8,175 nucleotides of DNA from Polynucleobacter sp. (GTDB lineage Bacteria; Pseudomonadota; Gammaproteobacteria; Burkholderiales; Burkholderiaceae), in contig JALRHB010000057.1 in assembly GCA_023253245.1 (NCBI GenBank), positions 1 to 8,175 on the forward strand, in the 5' to 3' direction. The position numbers were made by a program, and so were the translations under genes. This document shows, one piece after another, positions 1-6,712 of the stretch. Numbering within the stretch: position 1 is the stretch's first letter; each line of letters begins with the position of its first letter. Below the pieces are notes generated by a model. It saw nothing but the letters and a program-made list of their open reading frames with translations. It searched no databases and was not told the origin of the DNA.

Positions 1-1114
1 TAACTGGTACACGGAACTCGGTAGAGGCAGGTAAACCAAGTGCTGCACGCGCCTTAGCCGTCAAGCCACGGCCAACAATTAATGGGATGCGCCCACCAGC
101 GCGCACTTCGTCCAAAATCACAGGAGATTTGAGGGTAAAGGAGGCAATTTCCTTACCATTCTTGAATGCCTTACCTTCGTATGGACGCAATTCAATCTCA
201 TCACCCATATTCATATCAGAAACATCGAGCTCAATTGGCAAGGCGCCAGCATCTTCCATGGTGTTAAAGAAGATTGGTGCAATTTTGGTGCCCAAACATA
301 CTCCGCCAAAGCGTTTATTGGGTACAAAAGGAATATCTTGGCCAGTCCACCACAAGACGGAGTTGGTTGCAGATTTACGTGAAGAGCCCGTACCAACAAC
401 ATCGCCAACATAAGCAATTTGATTACCTTTTTTCTGCAAGGCTTCAATTTGCTTTATTGGACCACGAACGCCAACCTCATCAGGCTCGATACCTGGGCGT
501 GGGTTCTTGAGCATAACGGTTGCATGCAATGGAATATCGGGGCGACTCCATGCATCTGGTGCTGGCGATAAGTCGTCAGTATTGGTTTCACCGGTTACTT
601 TGAAAACGGTAAGCTTCATACTCTCTGGAACAGCAGGGCGGCTTGTGAACCACTCAGCATTAGCCCAGCTTTGCATTACATCTTTTGCATGTGTATTGCC
701 TTTTTCCGCCAATTCTTGAACATCGTGGAAATAGTCAAACATTAATAAGGTCTTTTTCAATGCTGCTGCAGCGGTCGCTGCACACTCTGAATCACTTAAC
801 AACTCGACCAAAGGCTTGATGTTGTAGCCACCAAGCATGGTACCCAAAAGTTCCGTTGCTTTTACCTTAGAAATTAGAGGAGATTTAACCGTTCCCTTTG
901 CTACCGAATCTAGAAATTCTGCTTTTACTTTGGCTGCCTCATCAACGCCGGCCGGAACTCGATTGGTAATCAACTCTAGTAATTCAGTCTCCGTTCCTTT
1001 TGGAGGGTTTTTCAGCAAACCAACCAATTCAGCCGTTTGATCTTTTGTCAGCGGAAGAGCGGGAATTCCAAGGGCAGCACGTTCAGCTACTTGGGCGTTA
1101 TAGGCTTCTAGCAT
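1..1114 (-). CDS. acnB: Aconitate hydratase B, N-terminal part (cut by window edge)
   Basis: Bifunctional aconitase / 2-methylisocitrate dehydratase of the TCA and methylcitrate cycles, cytoplasmic, [4Fe-4S] enzyme. The frame reads from ATG at 1114-1112 to the left edge: 371 codons plus one base of a family of about 860 residues. It begins MLEAYNAQVAERAALGIP, a typical AcnB start. Residues 1 to about 160 are the AcnB-specific HEAT-like domain (LLGTMLGGYNIKPLVELL at 89-106; VMQSWANAEWF at 146-156). Residues from about 165 are the swivel domain, with FKVTGETNTDDLSPAPDAWS at 171-190, GDVVGTGSSRKSATNS at 237-252 and FFNTMEDAGALPIE at 282-295. The cluster cysteines lie in the part outside the window and cannot be checked. 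The start is supported by AGGA at 1124-1121, six bases before the ATG. It is transcribed away from pyrG and no frameshift is seen. A 14-bp palindrome lies 85 bases upstream of the start. Family identification is very secure; regulation is inferred. Confidence 0.97.
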   Translation of the reverse strand, partial: MLEAYNAQVAERAALGIPALPLTKDQTAELVGLLKNPPKGTETELLELITNRVPAGVDEAAKVKAEFLDSVAKGTVKSPLISKVKATELLGTMLGGYNIKPLVELLSDSECAATAAAALKKTLLMFDYFHDVQELAEKGNTHAKDVMQSWANAEWFTSRPAVPESMKLTVFKVTGETNTDDLSPAPDAWSRPDIPLHATVMLKNPRPGIEPDEVGVRGPIKQIEALQKKGNQIAYVGDVVGTGSSRKSATNSVLWWTGQDIPFVPNKRFGGVCLGTKIAPIFFNTMEDAGALPIELDVSDMNMGDEIELRPYEGKAFKNGKEIASFTLKSPVILDEVRAGGRIPLIVGRGLTAKARAALGLPASTEFRVPV

Positions 1115-1180
1115 CGTTTTTCCTATCGGGTAAGAGTTATCGACAATACAGCGATTACGGGTTTTTCACCGCTTTTCCAT

Positions 1181-1209
1181 ATTGTAATTCGGAAATCATG
1201 TCTTATATA
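1181..1209 (-). promoter_or_regulatory. Possible acnB promoter
   Basis: On the minus strand TACAAT (1186-1181) matches the -10 consensus at five of six positions. Seventeen bases upstream the -35 position falls on TATATA (1209-1204) inside the palindrome and matches consensus poorly, so this promoter would need an activator or be blocked by a repressor. An alternative -10, TATAAG, lies within the palindrome itself. I cannot choose between them from sequence. Confidence 0.25.
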
Positions 1210-1221
1210 AGACTTAATTTC
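1192..1221. promoter_or_regulatory. Candidate operator: long palindrome upstream of acnB
   Basis: A perfect 14-bp palindrome, GTCTTATATAAGAC (1200-1213), sits inside a larger symmetric element. GAAAT at 1192-1196 mirrors ATTTC at 1217-1221 about the same centre, so 13 of 15 base pairs are symmetric over 30 bp, with mismatches only at 1197/1216 and 1199/1214. This is typical of a dimeric helix-turn-helix regulator site. It overlaps the region where the acnB -35 or -10 element would lie, so it more likely controls acnB than pyrG, whose promoter is about 160 bases further on. I have an unverified recollection of TCTTATATAAGA-type palindromes near TCA-cycle genes of betaproteobacteria, linked to a GntR-family regulator. 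The binding protein is not encoded in the window. Confidence 0.6.
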
Positions 1222-1382
1222 TAAAATCTCCAAAAAAGTAGCGGGAATTCATAAAAAATGCATAAAAATGAGTCAAATAGGCCAATAAATTAGTGTGATT
1301 AGAGGGGTTTAAATTAATTACTGCTCAATAATTCAAGCTATGCTCAACAAGGGGTCAACTCATTGCTGTTGATGTTAGAAAT

Positions 1383-1411
1383 TTTCCACCTGCTGACGCT
1401 ATCGTTATAAT
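1383..1411 (+). promoter_or_regulatory. Sigma70-type promoter of pyrG
   Basis: TTTCCA (1383-1388, four of six matches to TTGACA), a 17-base spacer, and a perfect TATAAT (1406-1411). The predicted transcript starts near 1418, leaving a leader of only about 19 bases before the pyrG ATG. That is too short for the reiterative-transcription plus terminator attenuator known for pyrG of Gram-positive bacteria, so this type of control is unlikely here. Confidence 0.7.
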
Positions 1412-1436
1412 TACTTTTTCCAACAGAGCTTAAGCG

Positions 1437-3098
1437 ATGACCAAATACGTTTTTGTCACTGGTGGCGTGGTTTCTTCTTTGGGGAAAGGAATTGCAGCTG
1501 CCTCGCTTGCCGCGATTCTAGAATCCCGCGGCCTGAAAGTCACCCTCCTAAAATTAGACCCCTATATCAACGTTGACCCGGGTACTATGAGCCCGCTTCA
1601 ACATGGCGAAGTTTTTGTTACTGAAGATGGTGCTGAGACAGATCTTGACCTCGGACATTACGAGCGTTTTGTTTCTGCAAAAATGCGTAAAAGCAATAAC
1701 TTCACTACCGGCCAGATTTACGAATCTGTTATCAGTAAAGAGCGGCGCGGTGAATATCTCGGTAAAACTGTCCAGGTCATTCCACACATCACAAATGAGA
1801 TTCAAGCTTTTATAGAGCGGGGCGCTAAAGCAAGCCATGATGGACATGCAGATATTGCCATCTGTGAAATTGGTGGAACTGTAGGCGATATCGAATCTTT
1901 GCCTTTTTTAGAGGCTGCGCGCCAGATGAGCATTCGTCTGCCAAAACACAGCTGTGCATTTGTGCATCTCACTCTAGTCCCTTATATCAATAGCGCCGGA
2001 GAATTAAAAACAAAGCCTACCCAACACTCAGTCCAAAAATTACGCGAGATTGGCATCATGCCAACCGTATTATTGTGCAGAGCTGATCGCCCCATTCCTG
2101 AAGATGAGCGCTCTAAGATTTCTTTGTTTTCAAACGTGCGCGAAGAGGCGGTAATCTCCGTATGGGATGTTGATACTATTTATAAAATCCCTGAAATGCT
2201 CCATGCACAGGGTATGGACGAACTTATTTGCCGTGAACTTGAGATTGAGGCAAAGCCAGCTGATTTATCCATTTGGGCAAAACTCGTTTATGAGTTAGCC
2301 AATCCTCAACATGAGGTGACCATTGGCATGGTTGGTAAATATGTTGAACTAACAGAGTCCTATAAATCACTTATAGAAGCTTTACGTCATGCCGGCATTC
2401 ATAACCATACGCGCGTCAATATTAACTACATTGATTCTGAGGTGATTGAGAAAGATGGCGTTGCCTGTCTCACAGGCCTCGATGCCATCTTGGTTCCAGG
2501 GGGTTTTGGTAAGCGCGGTACTGAAGGTAAGATTTCCGCTATCCGTTACGCACGCGAGAACCATGTTCCGTATCTTGGCATTTGCTTGGGCATGCAATTA
2601 GCCGTGATTGAATTTGCCCGTCATGTTGCCAATATCACAGAGGCCAATAGCACCGAGTTTGATGCTGATACAGAAAGTCCTGTGGTGGCCTTAATTACGG
2701 AATGGGTTGATCGTGAAGGTCGCGTTGAAAAACGCACAAATGATTCTGATCTTGGCGGCACTATGCGCTTAGGCTCACAACGTTGCCCCGTAATGGACGG
2801 CACCTTGGCCCACAAGATTTATGGCAATGAAGTAAATGAACGCCATCGCCATCGTTACGAAGTCAACAACACTTACGTACCAAGATTAGAAAAAGCTGGG
2901 CTCATCATTTCTGCGAGAACTCCAAATGAATCTTTACCTGAGATGATGGAGTTACCAAGTTCTATGCATCCTTGGTTCTTTGGGGTGCAGTTTCACCCTG
3001 AGTTCACATCGACACCACGCGATGGGCATCCCTTATTCTCCGCATTTATTAAAGCATCCTTGATTCATCAAGCTGCTTCTGCTGCGCAAGCCGCTTAA
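1437..3098 (+). CDS. pyrG: CTP synthase (glutamine hydrolysing)
   Basis: Makes CTP from UTP, ATP and glutamine, the last step of pyrimidine nucleotide synthesis; a cytoplasmic tetramer. At 553 residues it is slightly longer than the E. coli enzyme (545). The N-terminal synthetase domain (to about residue 270) has the P-loop GGVVSSLGKG with Lys17, the UTP/Mg region TEDGAETDLD (62-71) and Glu144 in CEIGGTVGD. The C-terminal class I glutamine amidotransferase domain has the nucleophile Cys383 in GICLGMQ and the HPEF motif with His520 and Glu522, so the triad is complete. The tail is alanine-rich (AASAAQAA). The ATG at 1437 has only a weak AGAG upstream, but the protein start MTKYVFVTGG is the family norm. 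It is first in the plus-strand cluster: kdsA starts nine bases after its stop, so the two are almost certainly cotranscribed. The CTP produced is also the cofactor for activating KDO, the pathway of the next gene. Confidence 0.98.
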   Translation: MTKYVFVTGGVVSSLGKGIAAASLAAILESRGLKVTLLKLDPYINVDPGTMSPLQHGEVFVTEDGAETDLDLGHYERFVSAKMRKSNNFTTGQIYESVISKERRGEYLGKTVQVIPHITNEIQAFIERGAKASHDGHADIAICEIGGTVGDIESLPFLEAARQMSIRLPKHSCAFVHLTLVPYINSAGELKTKPTQHSVQKLREIGIMPTVLLCRADRPIPEDERSKISLFSNVREEAVISVWDVDTIYKIPEMLHAQGMDELICRELEIEAKPADLSIWAKLVYELANPQHEVTIGMVGKYVELTESYKSLIEALRHAGIHNHTRVNINYIDSEVIEKDGVACLTGLDAILVPGGFGKRGTEGKISAIRYARENHVPYLGICLGMQLAVIEFARHVANITEANSTEFDADTESPVVALITEWVDREGRVEKRTNDSDLGGTMRLGSQRCPVMDGTLAHKIYGNEVNERHRHRYEVNNTYVPRLEKAGLIISARTPNESLPEMMELPSSMHPWFFGVQFHPEFTSTPRDGHPLFSAFIKASLIHQAASAAQAA

Positions 3099-3107
3099 GG
3101 AAATTTT

Positions 3108-3971
3108 ATGAGCTCATTTAAGCTTTGCGGTTTTGATGTTGGACTGGATAAACCATTCTTCCTCATTGCAGGCCCTTGCGTTATCGAATCAGAGCAATCA
3201 GCCTTAGATATTGCAGGTGAGTTAAAAGCGATCACAAGCTCTCTGGGCATCCCATTTATTTATAAATCTTCATTTGATAAAGCCAATCGATCTTCAGGCA
3301 CTTCCTTTCGGGGTCTTGGGATGGGAAAAGGTCTAGAGATTTTGGCTAAAGTGAAGCGCGATATCGCGGTACCAGTGCTTACCGATATTCATGACATTAG
3401 CGAAATAGAGTCAGCAGCAAGTGTGGTTGATGTCTTGCAAACACCAGCATTTCTATGCAGGCAAACTGACTTTATTCGAGCCTGCGCTCAGAGTGGCAAG
3501 CCCATTAATTTTAAAAAAGGGCAATTCTTATCTCCGCACGAGATGCTTAACGTGGTTGAAAAGGCAAGAGCTGCAGCAGCAGAGAAAAATTTGCCTGATC
3601 AATTTATGGTTTGCGAACGTGGTGCATCCTTTGGTTATAACAATTTAGTCTCTGACATGCGTAGCTTGGCAATCATGCGCGAAGCCCATGCGCCGGTTGT
3701 GTTTGATGCGACCCATTCGGTTCAATTGCCTGGCGGTCAAGGCAATGCCAGCGGCGGTCAGCGTGAATTTGTGCCTGTACTTGCGCGTGCTGCTGTAGCC
3801 GTCGGTATTAGTGGGCTATTCATGGAGACCCATCCGGATCCTGCTAAGGCTCTATCTGATGGCCCGAACGCAGTACCTCTTCATCGCATGAAAGAGCTAC
3901 TTGAATCTTTAGTTTCGATCGATGCTGTGGTGAAGCGTTCTGGAACCTTTTTAGAGGACAGTTTGAAGTAA
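3108..3971 (+). CDS. kdsA: 3-deoxy-D-manno-octulosonate 8-phosphate synthase, metal-dependent type
   Basis: Condenses phosphoenolpyruvate with arabinose-5-phosphate to give KDO-8-phosphate for the lipopolysaccharide inner core; cytoplasmic TIM barrel. It has 287 residues (E. coli 284). Landmarks are IAGPCVIES (20-28), YKSSFDKANRSSG (52-64), DVLQTPAFLCRQTDF (108-122), NFKKGQFLSPHEM (134-146) and FDATHSVQLPGGQG (199-212). Cys24 replaces the Asn found at this position in the metal-independent E. coli enzyme. Together with His203, Glu240 and Asp251 it matches the metal ligands of the Aquifex enzyme, with the same 37- and 11-residue spacings between the last three. It is therefore predicted to need a divalent metal. 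The start is set by AAGGA, which overlaps the pyrG stop codon six bases before the ATG. The nine-base gap to pyrG indicates one transcript. A hairpin-forming palindrome begins seven bases after the stop. Confidence 0.97.
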   Translation: MSSFKLCGFDVGLDKPFFLIAGPCVIESEQSALDIAGELKAITSSLGIPFIYKSSFDKANRSSGTSFRGLGMGKGLEILAKVKRDIAVPVLTDIHDISEIESAASVVDVLQTPAFLCRQTDFIRACAQSGKPINFKKGQFLSPHEMLNVVEKARAAAAEKNLPDQFMVCERGASFGYNNLVSDMRSLAIMREAHAPVVFDATHSVQLPGGQGNASGGQREFVPVLARAAVAVGISGLFMETHPDPAKALSDGPNAVPLHRMKELLESLVSIDAVVKRSGTFLEDSLK

Positions 3972-3977
3972 TTAATT

Positions 3978-3999
3978 TGGTTGAATGCCTATTCAACCA
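3978..3999. repeat. Perfect inverted repeat (9-bp arms, 4-base loop) between kdsA and eno
   Basis: The arms TGGTTGAAT (3978-3986) and ATTCAACCA (3991-3999) flank the loop GCCT. In RNA from upstream this would form a hairpin just after the kdsA stop. A run of six T begins 12 bases after the stem (4012-4017), too far for a standard intrinsic terminator. As DNA it covers the -35 element and most of the spacer of the predicted eno promoter, so it may instead be a protein binding site. Sequence alone does not decide between an RNA processing or attenuation stem and an operator. Confidence 0.65.
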
Positions 4000-4009
4000 C
4001 TGATGTAAT
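3981..4009 (+). promoter_or_regulatory. Probable internal promoter for eno
   Basis: TTGAAT (3981-3986, four of six to consensus), a 17-base spacer, and TGTAAT (4004-4009, five of six). The predicted transcript starts near 4016 and gives a 22-base leader that contains the AGGAGG ribosome binding site. This would let enolase, needed in large amounts, be made independently of pyrG-kdsA. Confidence 0.5.
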
Positions 4010-4027
4010 ACTTTTTTATTTATATTG

Positions 4028-4033
4028 AGGAGG
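4028..4033 (+). promoter_or_regulatory. Strong eno ribosome binding site
   Basis: AGGAGG, a full match to the anti-Shine-Dalgarno core, ends four bases before the ATG at 4038; GAGG at 4027-4030 offers a longer spacing of seven. It fixes the eno start. The GTG at 4034 is out of frame. It is the strongest ribosome binding site in the window, fitting high enolase expression. Confidence 0.85.
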
Positions 4034-4037
4034 GTGC

Positions 4038-5324
4038 ATGAGCGCCATTGTTGACATTATTGGTAGAGAAGTTCTAGATTCACGGGGCAATCCCACCGTA
4101 GAGTGTGATGTTTTGCTCGAATCTGGAGTCATGGGTCGTGCTGCCGTTCCCTCAGGTGCATCCACTGGATCTCGTGAAGCGATTGAATTACGCGATGGTG
4201 ACAAAGACCGGTATCTTGGCAAGGGTGTTCTTAAAGCCGTGCAGAACATTAATGTAGAAATAGCCGAGACTATTTTGGGTTTAGACGCTAGCGAACAAGC
4301 CTTTCTTGATCACACCCTCATTGATTTAGATGGTACCCATAACAAAGCTCGCTTGGGCGCTAATGCCACTCTGGCAGTCTCTATGGCGGTTGCTCGCGCT
4401 GCTGCTGAGGAAGCTGGATTACCTCTATACCGTTACTTTGGCGGTTCTGGAGGCATGCAATTACCTGTACCGATGATGAATATTGTCAATGGCGGTGCTC
4501 ATGCTAACAACAGCTTAGATATCCAAGAATTCATGGTGATGCCGGTAGGGGCCCAAAGCTTTCGCGAAGCCTTGCGCTGTGGCGCTGAGATTTTCCACGA
4601 GCTCAAGAAAATTATTGGCTCCCAAGGAATGCCTACGACCGTTGGCGATGAGGGTGGTTTTGCACCCAACTTTAAGAGTAATCAAGAATGTCTGCAGACT
4701 ATCATGAAGGCCATCGAAGCTGCAGGCTACCAAGCCGGCGAAGATGTTCTGTTGGCATTAGATTGTGCCGCGAGTGAATTCTACAAAGACGGTAAATACC
4801 ATTTATCTGGCGAAGGTCTTCAGCTAAGCTCTAGCGAATTCTCTGACTATCTAGGTAATTTGGCTGATCAATTTCCGATTGTCTCAATTGAAGATGGAAT
4901 GCATGAAAGCGATTGGGATGGTTGGGCTGATATTACCCAAAAACTGGGTAAGAAAATCCAGTTGGTTGGCGATGACTTATTTGTCACCAATACGCGCATT
5001 CTCAAAGAAGGGATTGAAAAGGGTATTGCCAACTCCATTTTGATCAAAATTAATCAAATCGGAACCCTAACTGAAACTTTTGCCGCTATTGAAATGGCAA
5101 AGCGAGCTAACTACACTGCAGTAATTTCCCATCGCTCGGGGGAAACGGAAGACAGCACGATTGCTGATATTGCCGTTGGAACAAATGCTGGACAAATTAA
5201 GACAGGCTCTTTGTCTCGGTCTGATCGCATCGCCAAGTACAACCAATTGCTACGTATTGAGGAAGATTTGGGTGATGTTGCAAGCTATCCTGGCAAATCC
5301 GTTTTTTATAACCTTAAGCGTTAA
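4038..5324 (+). CDS. eno: Enolase (phosphopyruvate hydratase)
   Basis: Interconverts 2-phosphoglycerate and phosphoenolpyruvate in glycolysis and gluconeogenesis; cytoplasmic, Mg-dependent, and in some bacteria also part of the RNA degradosome. It has 428 residues, the normal bacterial length (E. coli 432). The N-terminal lid domain begins MSAIVDIIGREVLDSRGNPT and has the mobile loop SGASTGSREA (39-48). The barrel carries His155 in GGAHANN, catalytic Glu205 in GDEGGFAP, metal ligands Asp242, Glu285 (SIEDGMHE) and Asp312 (VGDDLF), catalytic Lys337 (IKINQIGTLTET) and the signature SHRSGETED from 364. All key residues are present. It lies 66 bases after kdsA with its own promoter-like sequence and a very strong ribosome binding site, and 17 bases before ftsB. 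Its product, phosphoenolpyruvate, is a substrate of KdsA. Confidence 0.98.
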   Translation: MSAIVDIIGREVLDSRGNPTVECDVLLESGVMGRAAVPSGASTGSREAIELRDGDKDRYLGKGVLKAVQNINVEIAETILGLDASEQAFLDHTLIDLDGTHNKARLGANATLAVSMAVARAAAEEAGLPLYRYFGGSGGMQLPVPMMNIVNGGAHANNSLDIQEFMVMPVGAQSFREALRCGAEIFHELKKIIGSQGMPTTVGDEGGFAPNFKSNQECLQTIMKAIEAAGYQAGEDVLLALDCAASEFYKDGKYHLSGEGLQLSSSEFSDYLGNLADQFPIVSIEDGMHESDWDGWADITQKLGKKIQLVGDDLFVTNTRILKEGIEKGIANSILIKINQIGTLTETFAAIEMAKRANYTAVISHRSGETEDSTIADIAVGTNAGQIKTGSLSRSDRIAKYNQLLRIEEDLGDVASYPGKSVFYNLKR

Positions 5325-5341
5325 TTCTTTTTTGTTCTGAT

Positions 5342-5668
5342 ATGCGCTTAGTCATTTACTCTATGCTGTTATTGCTCATCGCAATACAGTACCCATTGTG
5401 GTTGGGTAAGGGTGGATGGCTTAAAGTTTATGAAATGGAAAAGCAACTTGAGTTACAACAAGCTAAAAATAGTTTGCTCAGCCTTCGAAATGCAAAGCTG
5501 AGTGGAGATGTAAAAGATTTAAAGGAAGGTACTAGAGCGATTGAAGAGCGCGCTCGAGTCGAACATGGCATGATTAAAGAAGGCGAGTTCTTCGTACAAA
5601 TTCTGCCAATTGAAAAAACTGCAAACAATACCGCAGATGCGGAAAAGCCCATTATTTCAAAACAGTAA
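5342..5668 (+). CDS. ftsB: Cell division protein FtsB
   Basis: A small bitopic inner-membrane protein of the FtsQ-FtsL-FtsB complex that activates septal peptidoglycan synthesis. It has 108 residues (E. coli 103). A short cytoplasmic start leads into one membrane segment (about residues 3-20, LVIYSMLLLLIAIQYPLW). The family motif LGKGGWLKVYEMEKQ (21-35) follows, then a predicted periplasmic coiled coil (about 28-62) and the conserved AIEERARVEHGMIKEGE (66-82). The last 20 residues are polar and not conserved as far as I can tell. The start at 5342 fits the family, but there is no Shine-Dalgarno sequence in the 17-base gap after eno (a T-rich stretch precedes it). Translation may therefore depend on coupling to eno or on a different initiation mode. 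The link of ftsB to eno is common in proteobacteria. It converges with hslO, stop to stop, with ten bases between them. Confidence 0.94.
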   Translation: MRLVIYSMLLLLIAIQYPLWLGKGGWLKVYEMEKQLELQQAKNSLLSLRNAKLSGDVKDLKEGTRAIEERARVEHGMIKEGEFFVQILPIEKTANNTADAEKPIISKQ

Positions 5669-5678
5669 ATTGTGCGTC

Positions 5679-6644
5679 CTAATGACCTTTTGAGGGCGGT
5701 CTCGTAGCATCGGCAAGAGACTCCGTTTTAAATACTTGGCGACAATCTACTGCATCAAAGTGATATGCCTTTCCACAAAAATCACATGTGCTATCAACGG
5801 CACCCTGTTCGGCAAGAATACTTTCAACCTCTTGCTCACCAAGCATTCGCAAAACATCTGCTACCTTAGTGCGCGAGCAACGACAAGCAAATTGAATAGA
5901 TCTTGCTGGAAAACTGCGTACGCCATTTTCTTGAGATTCCTCTAAAAATAGACGACGTAAGATTGTTTCTGGGGGCAAATTCAATAACTCTTCATTTGTA
6001 ATCGTTTCTCCAAGCGCCTGAATGCGATTCCAGCCTTCAGTAGCAGCTTGCGGATCAAGTTGAGTATGACCGCCAGAATCAGGCAATTTCTGAAGTAATA
6101 AACCTCCAACATGGGTGTCGCTAGAAGCAAGCCAAATACGGGTATCTAATTGCTCGGAATTTTGCATATACAGAGCAATTGCCTCTGCAGCACTTCTAAC
6201 GGGTTTAATCACCGTACCGCGGTGTTCTTGCAAAGCCACGATCCCTTGATAAGGGGGCTGTCCGGGCTGACGATCAGCGGGGTCTAGGGTGATGACCAAT
6301 CGACCAGAGTTTTGTGCATCTAGAAGATCGCTAAGACTGGCATCAGGATCAATTGCATTATGTTCAACTGATAACTTGACGGTAGCTCTCATGGTGAGAT
6401 CTGACTTGCACTCAACGACTAACAGCGAAATTGGTCCCTGACTTTGTGCCTGAATTATCAAAGTGCCATCAAATTTCAAGCTTGCGCTTAAAAGGGTAGC
6501 TGCACCAACAAAATCGCCCAGGATGCGCCGCACTGCCGGGGGATCATTACGTCGCTCGAGGACGGCTTGCCAGGCGCTGCTAATTGAGACGATTTCCCCG
6601 CGAACTGGAGCGCCATCACACATAAAGACAATAAGTTCATTCAT
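5679..6644 (-). CDS. hslO: Hsp33, redox-regulated holdase chaperone
   Basis: A cytoplasmic chaperone switched on by oxidative unfolding, which protects proteins from aggregation under oxidants plus heat. From ATG at 6644-6642 it has 321 residues, somewhat longer than E. coli (about 290). The N-terminal domain begins MNELIVFMCDGAPVRGEIVS and includes GDFVGAATLLSASLKFDGTL (43-62) and GPISLLVVE (70-78). The C-terminal zinc redox switch has both cysteine pairs, Cys254-x-Cys256 in FACRCSRTKV and Cys287-x-x-Cys290 in CDFCGKAYHFD. A polar tail of about 20 residues (RQVFKTESLADATRPPSKGH) ends the protein. The frame stays open for 76 more codons upstream, but that stretch runs into gltX, shows no Hsp33 similarity and matches no family start; MNEL is the usual start in related bacteria. 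No good Shine-Dalgarno sequence precedes it. It diverges from gltX across 66 bases. Confidence 0.96.
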   Translation of the reverse strand: MNELIVFMCDGAPVRGEIVSISSAWQAVLERRNDPPAVRRILGDFVGAATLLSASLKFDGTLIIQAQSQGPISLLVVECKSDLTMRATVKLSVEHNAIDPDASLSDLLDAQNSGRLVITLDPADRQPGQPPYQGIVALQEHRGTVIKPVRSAAEAIALYMQNSEQLDTRIWLASSDTHVGGLLLQKLPDSGGHTQLDPQAATEGWNRIQALGETITNEELLNLPPETILRRLFLEESQENGVRSFPARSIQFACRCSRTKVADVLRMLGEQEVESILAEQGAVDSTCDFCGKAYHFDAVDCRQVFKTESLADATRPPSKGH

Positions 6645-6710
6645 AGGCCAAAGTATCCACTTTTTTGGATAAAGGCGCCATTTTGTGACTGCAACGCCTA
6701 ACCTGAGATA
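6645..6710. promoter_or_regulatory. Divergent hslO-gltX control region
   Basis: These 66 bases must hold leader or promoter sequence for both genes. Visible structure is an inverted repeat TATCCA (6654-6659) and TGGATA (6666-6671) around CTTTTT, the palindrome GGCGCC (6674-6679), and AGGCG (6673-6677) facing CGCCT (6695-6699) across 17 bases. No convincing hslO promoter was found. A gltX candidate overlaps the first ATG (reported separately). Confidence 0.45.
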
Positions 6711-6712
6711 AT
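6683..6712 (+). promoter_or_regulatory. Possible gltX promoter overlapping the first ATG
   Basis: TTGTGA (6683-6688, four of six), an 18-base spacer and GATAAT (6707-6712, five of six). Transcription would begin near 6719, at the second in-frame ATG (6720), giving a nearly leaderless message. It is weakly supported because the promoter could equally lie further upstream inside hslO. Confidence 0.25.

Larger units (their letters stand above)
1115..1436. other. Divergent acnB-pyrG intergenic region
   Basis: These 322 bases have no convincing gene on either strand; the only short frames are around ten codons without a ribosome binding site. The central part (about 1200-1340) is very AT-rich. 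Recognisable contents are the acnB leader and AGGA ribosome binding site, the palindrome at 1192-1221, an imperfect tandem repeat of about ten bases (CATAAAAAATG then CATAAAAATG, 1250-1270), TGCTCAA repeated at 1322-1328 and 1341-1347, a 6-bp inverted repeat (TCAACA 1344-1349, TGTTGA 1367-1372), and the pyrG promoter next to the gene. The small repeats could be chance in AT-rich DNA. Confidence 0.8.

Noticed and set aside
87..1224. Several plus-strand open frames of 67-108 codons over the acnB region
   Set aside because: They lie opposite a clearly conserved AcnB reading frame, have no family resemblance and no ribosome binding sites, so they are shadow frames.
1340..1372. Ten-codon frame (MLNKGSTHCC) before pyrG as a leader peptide for attenuation
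   Set aside because: It lies upstream of the predicted pyrG transcript start, has no ribosome binding site, and no terminator/antiterminator pair follows.
3978..4017. Standard rho-independent terminator after kdsA
   Set aside because: The stem is good, but the T-run starts 12 bases after it instead of directly; it is kept as a palindrome of undecided role.
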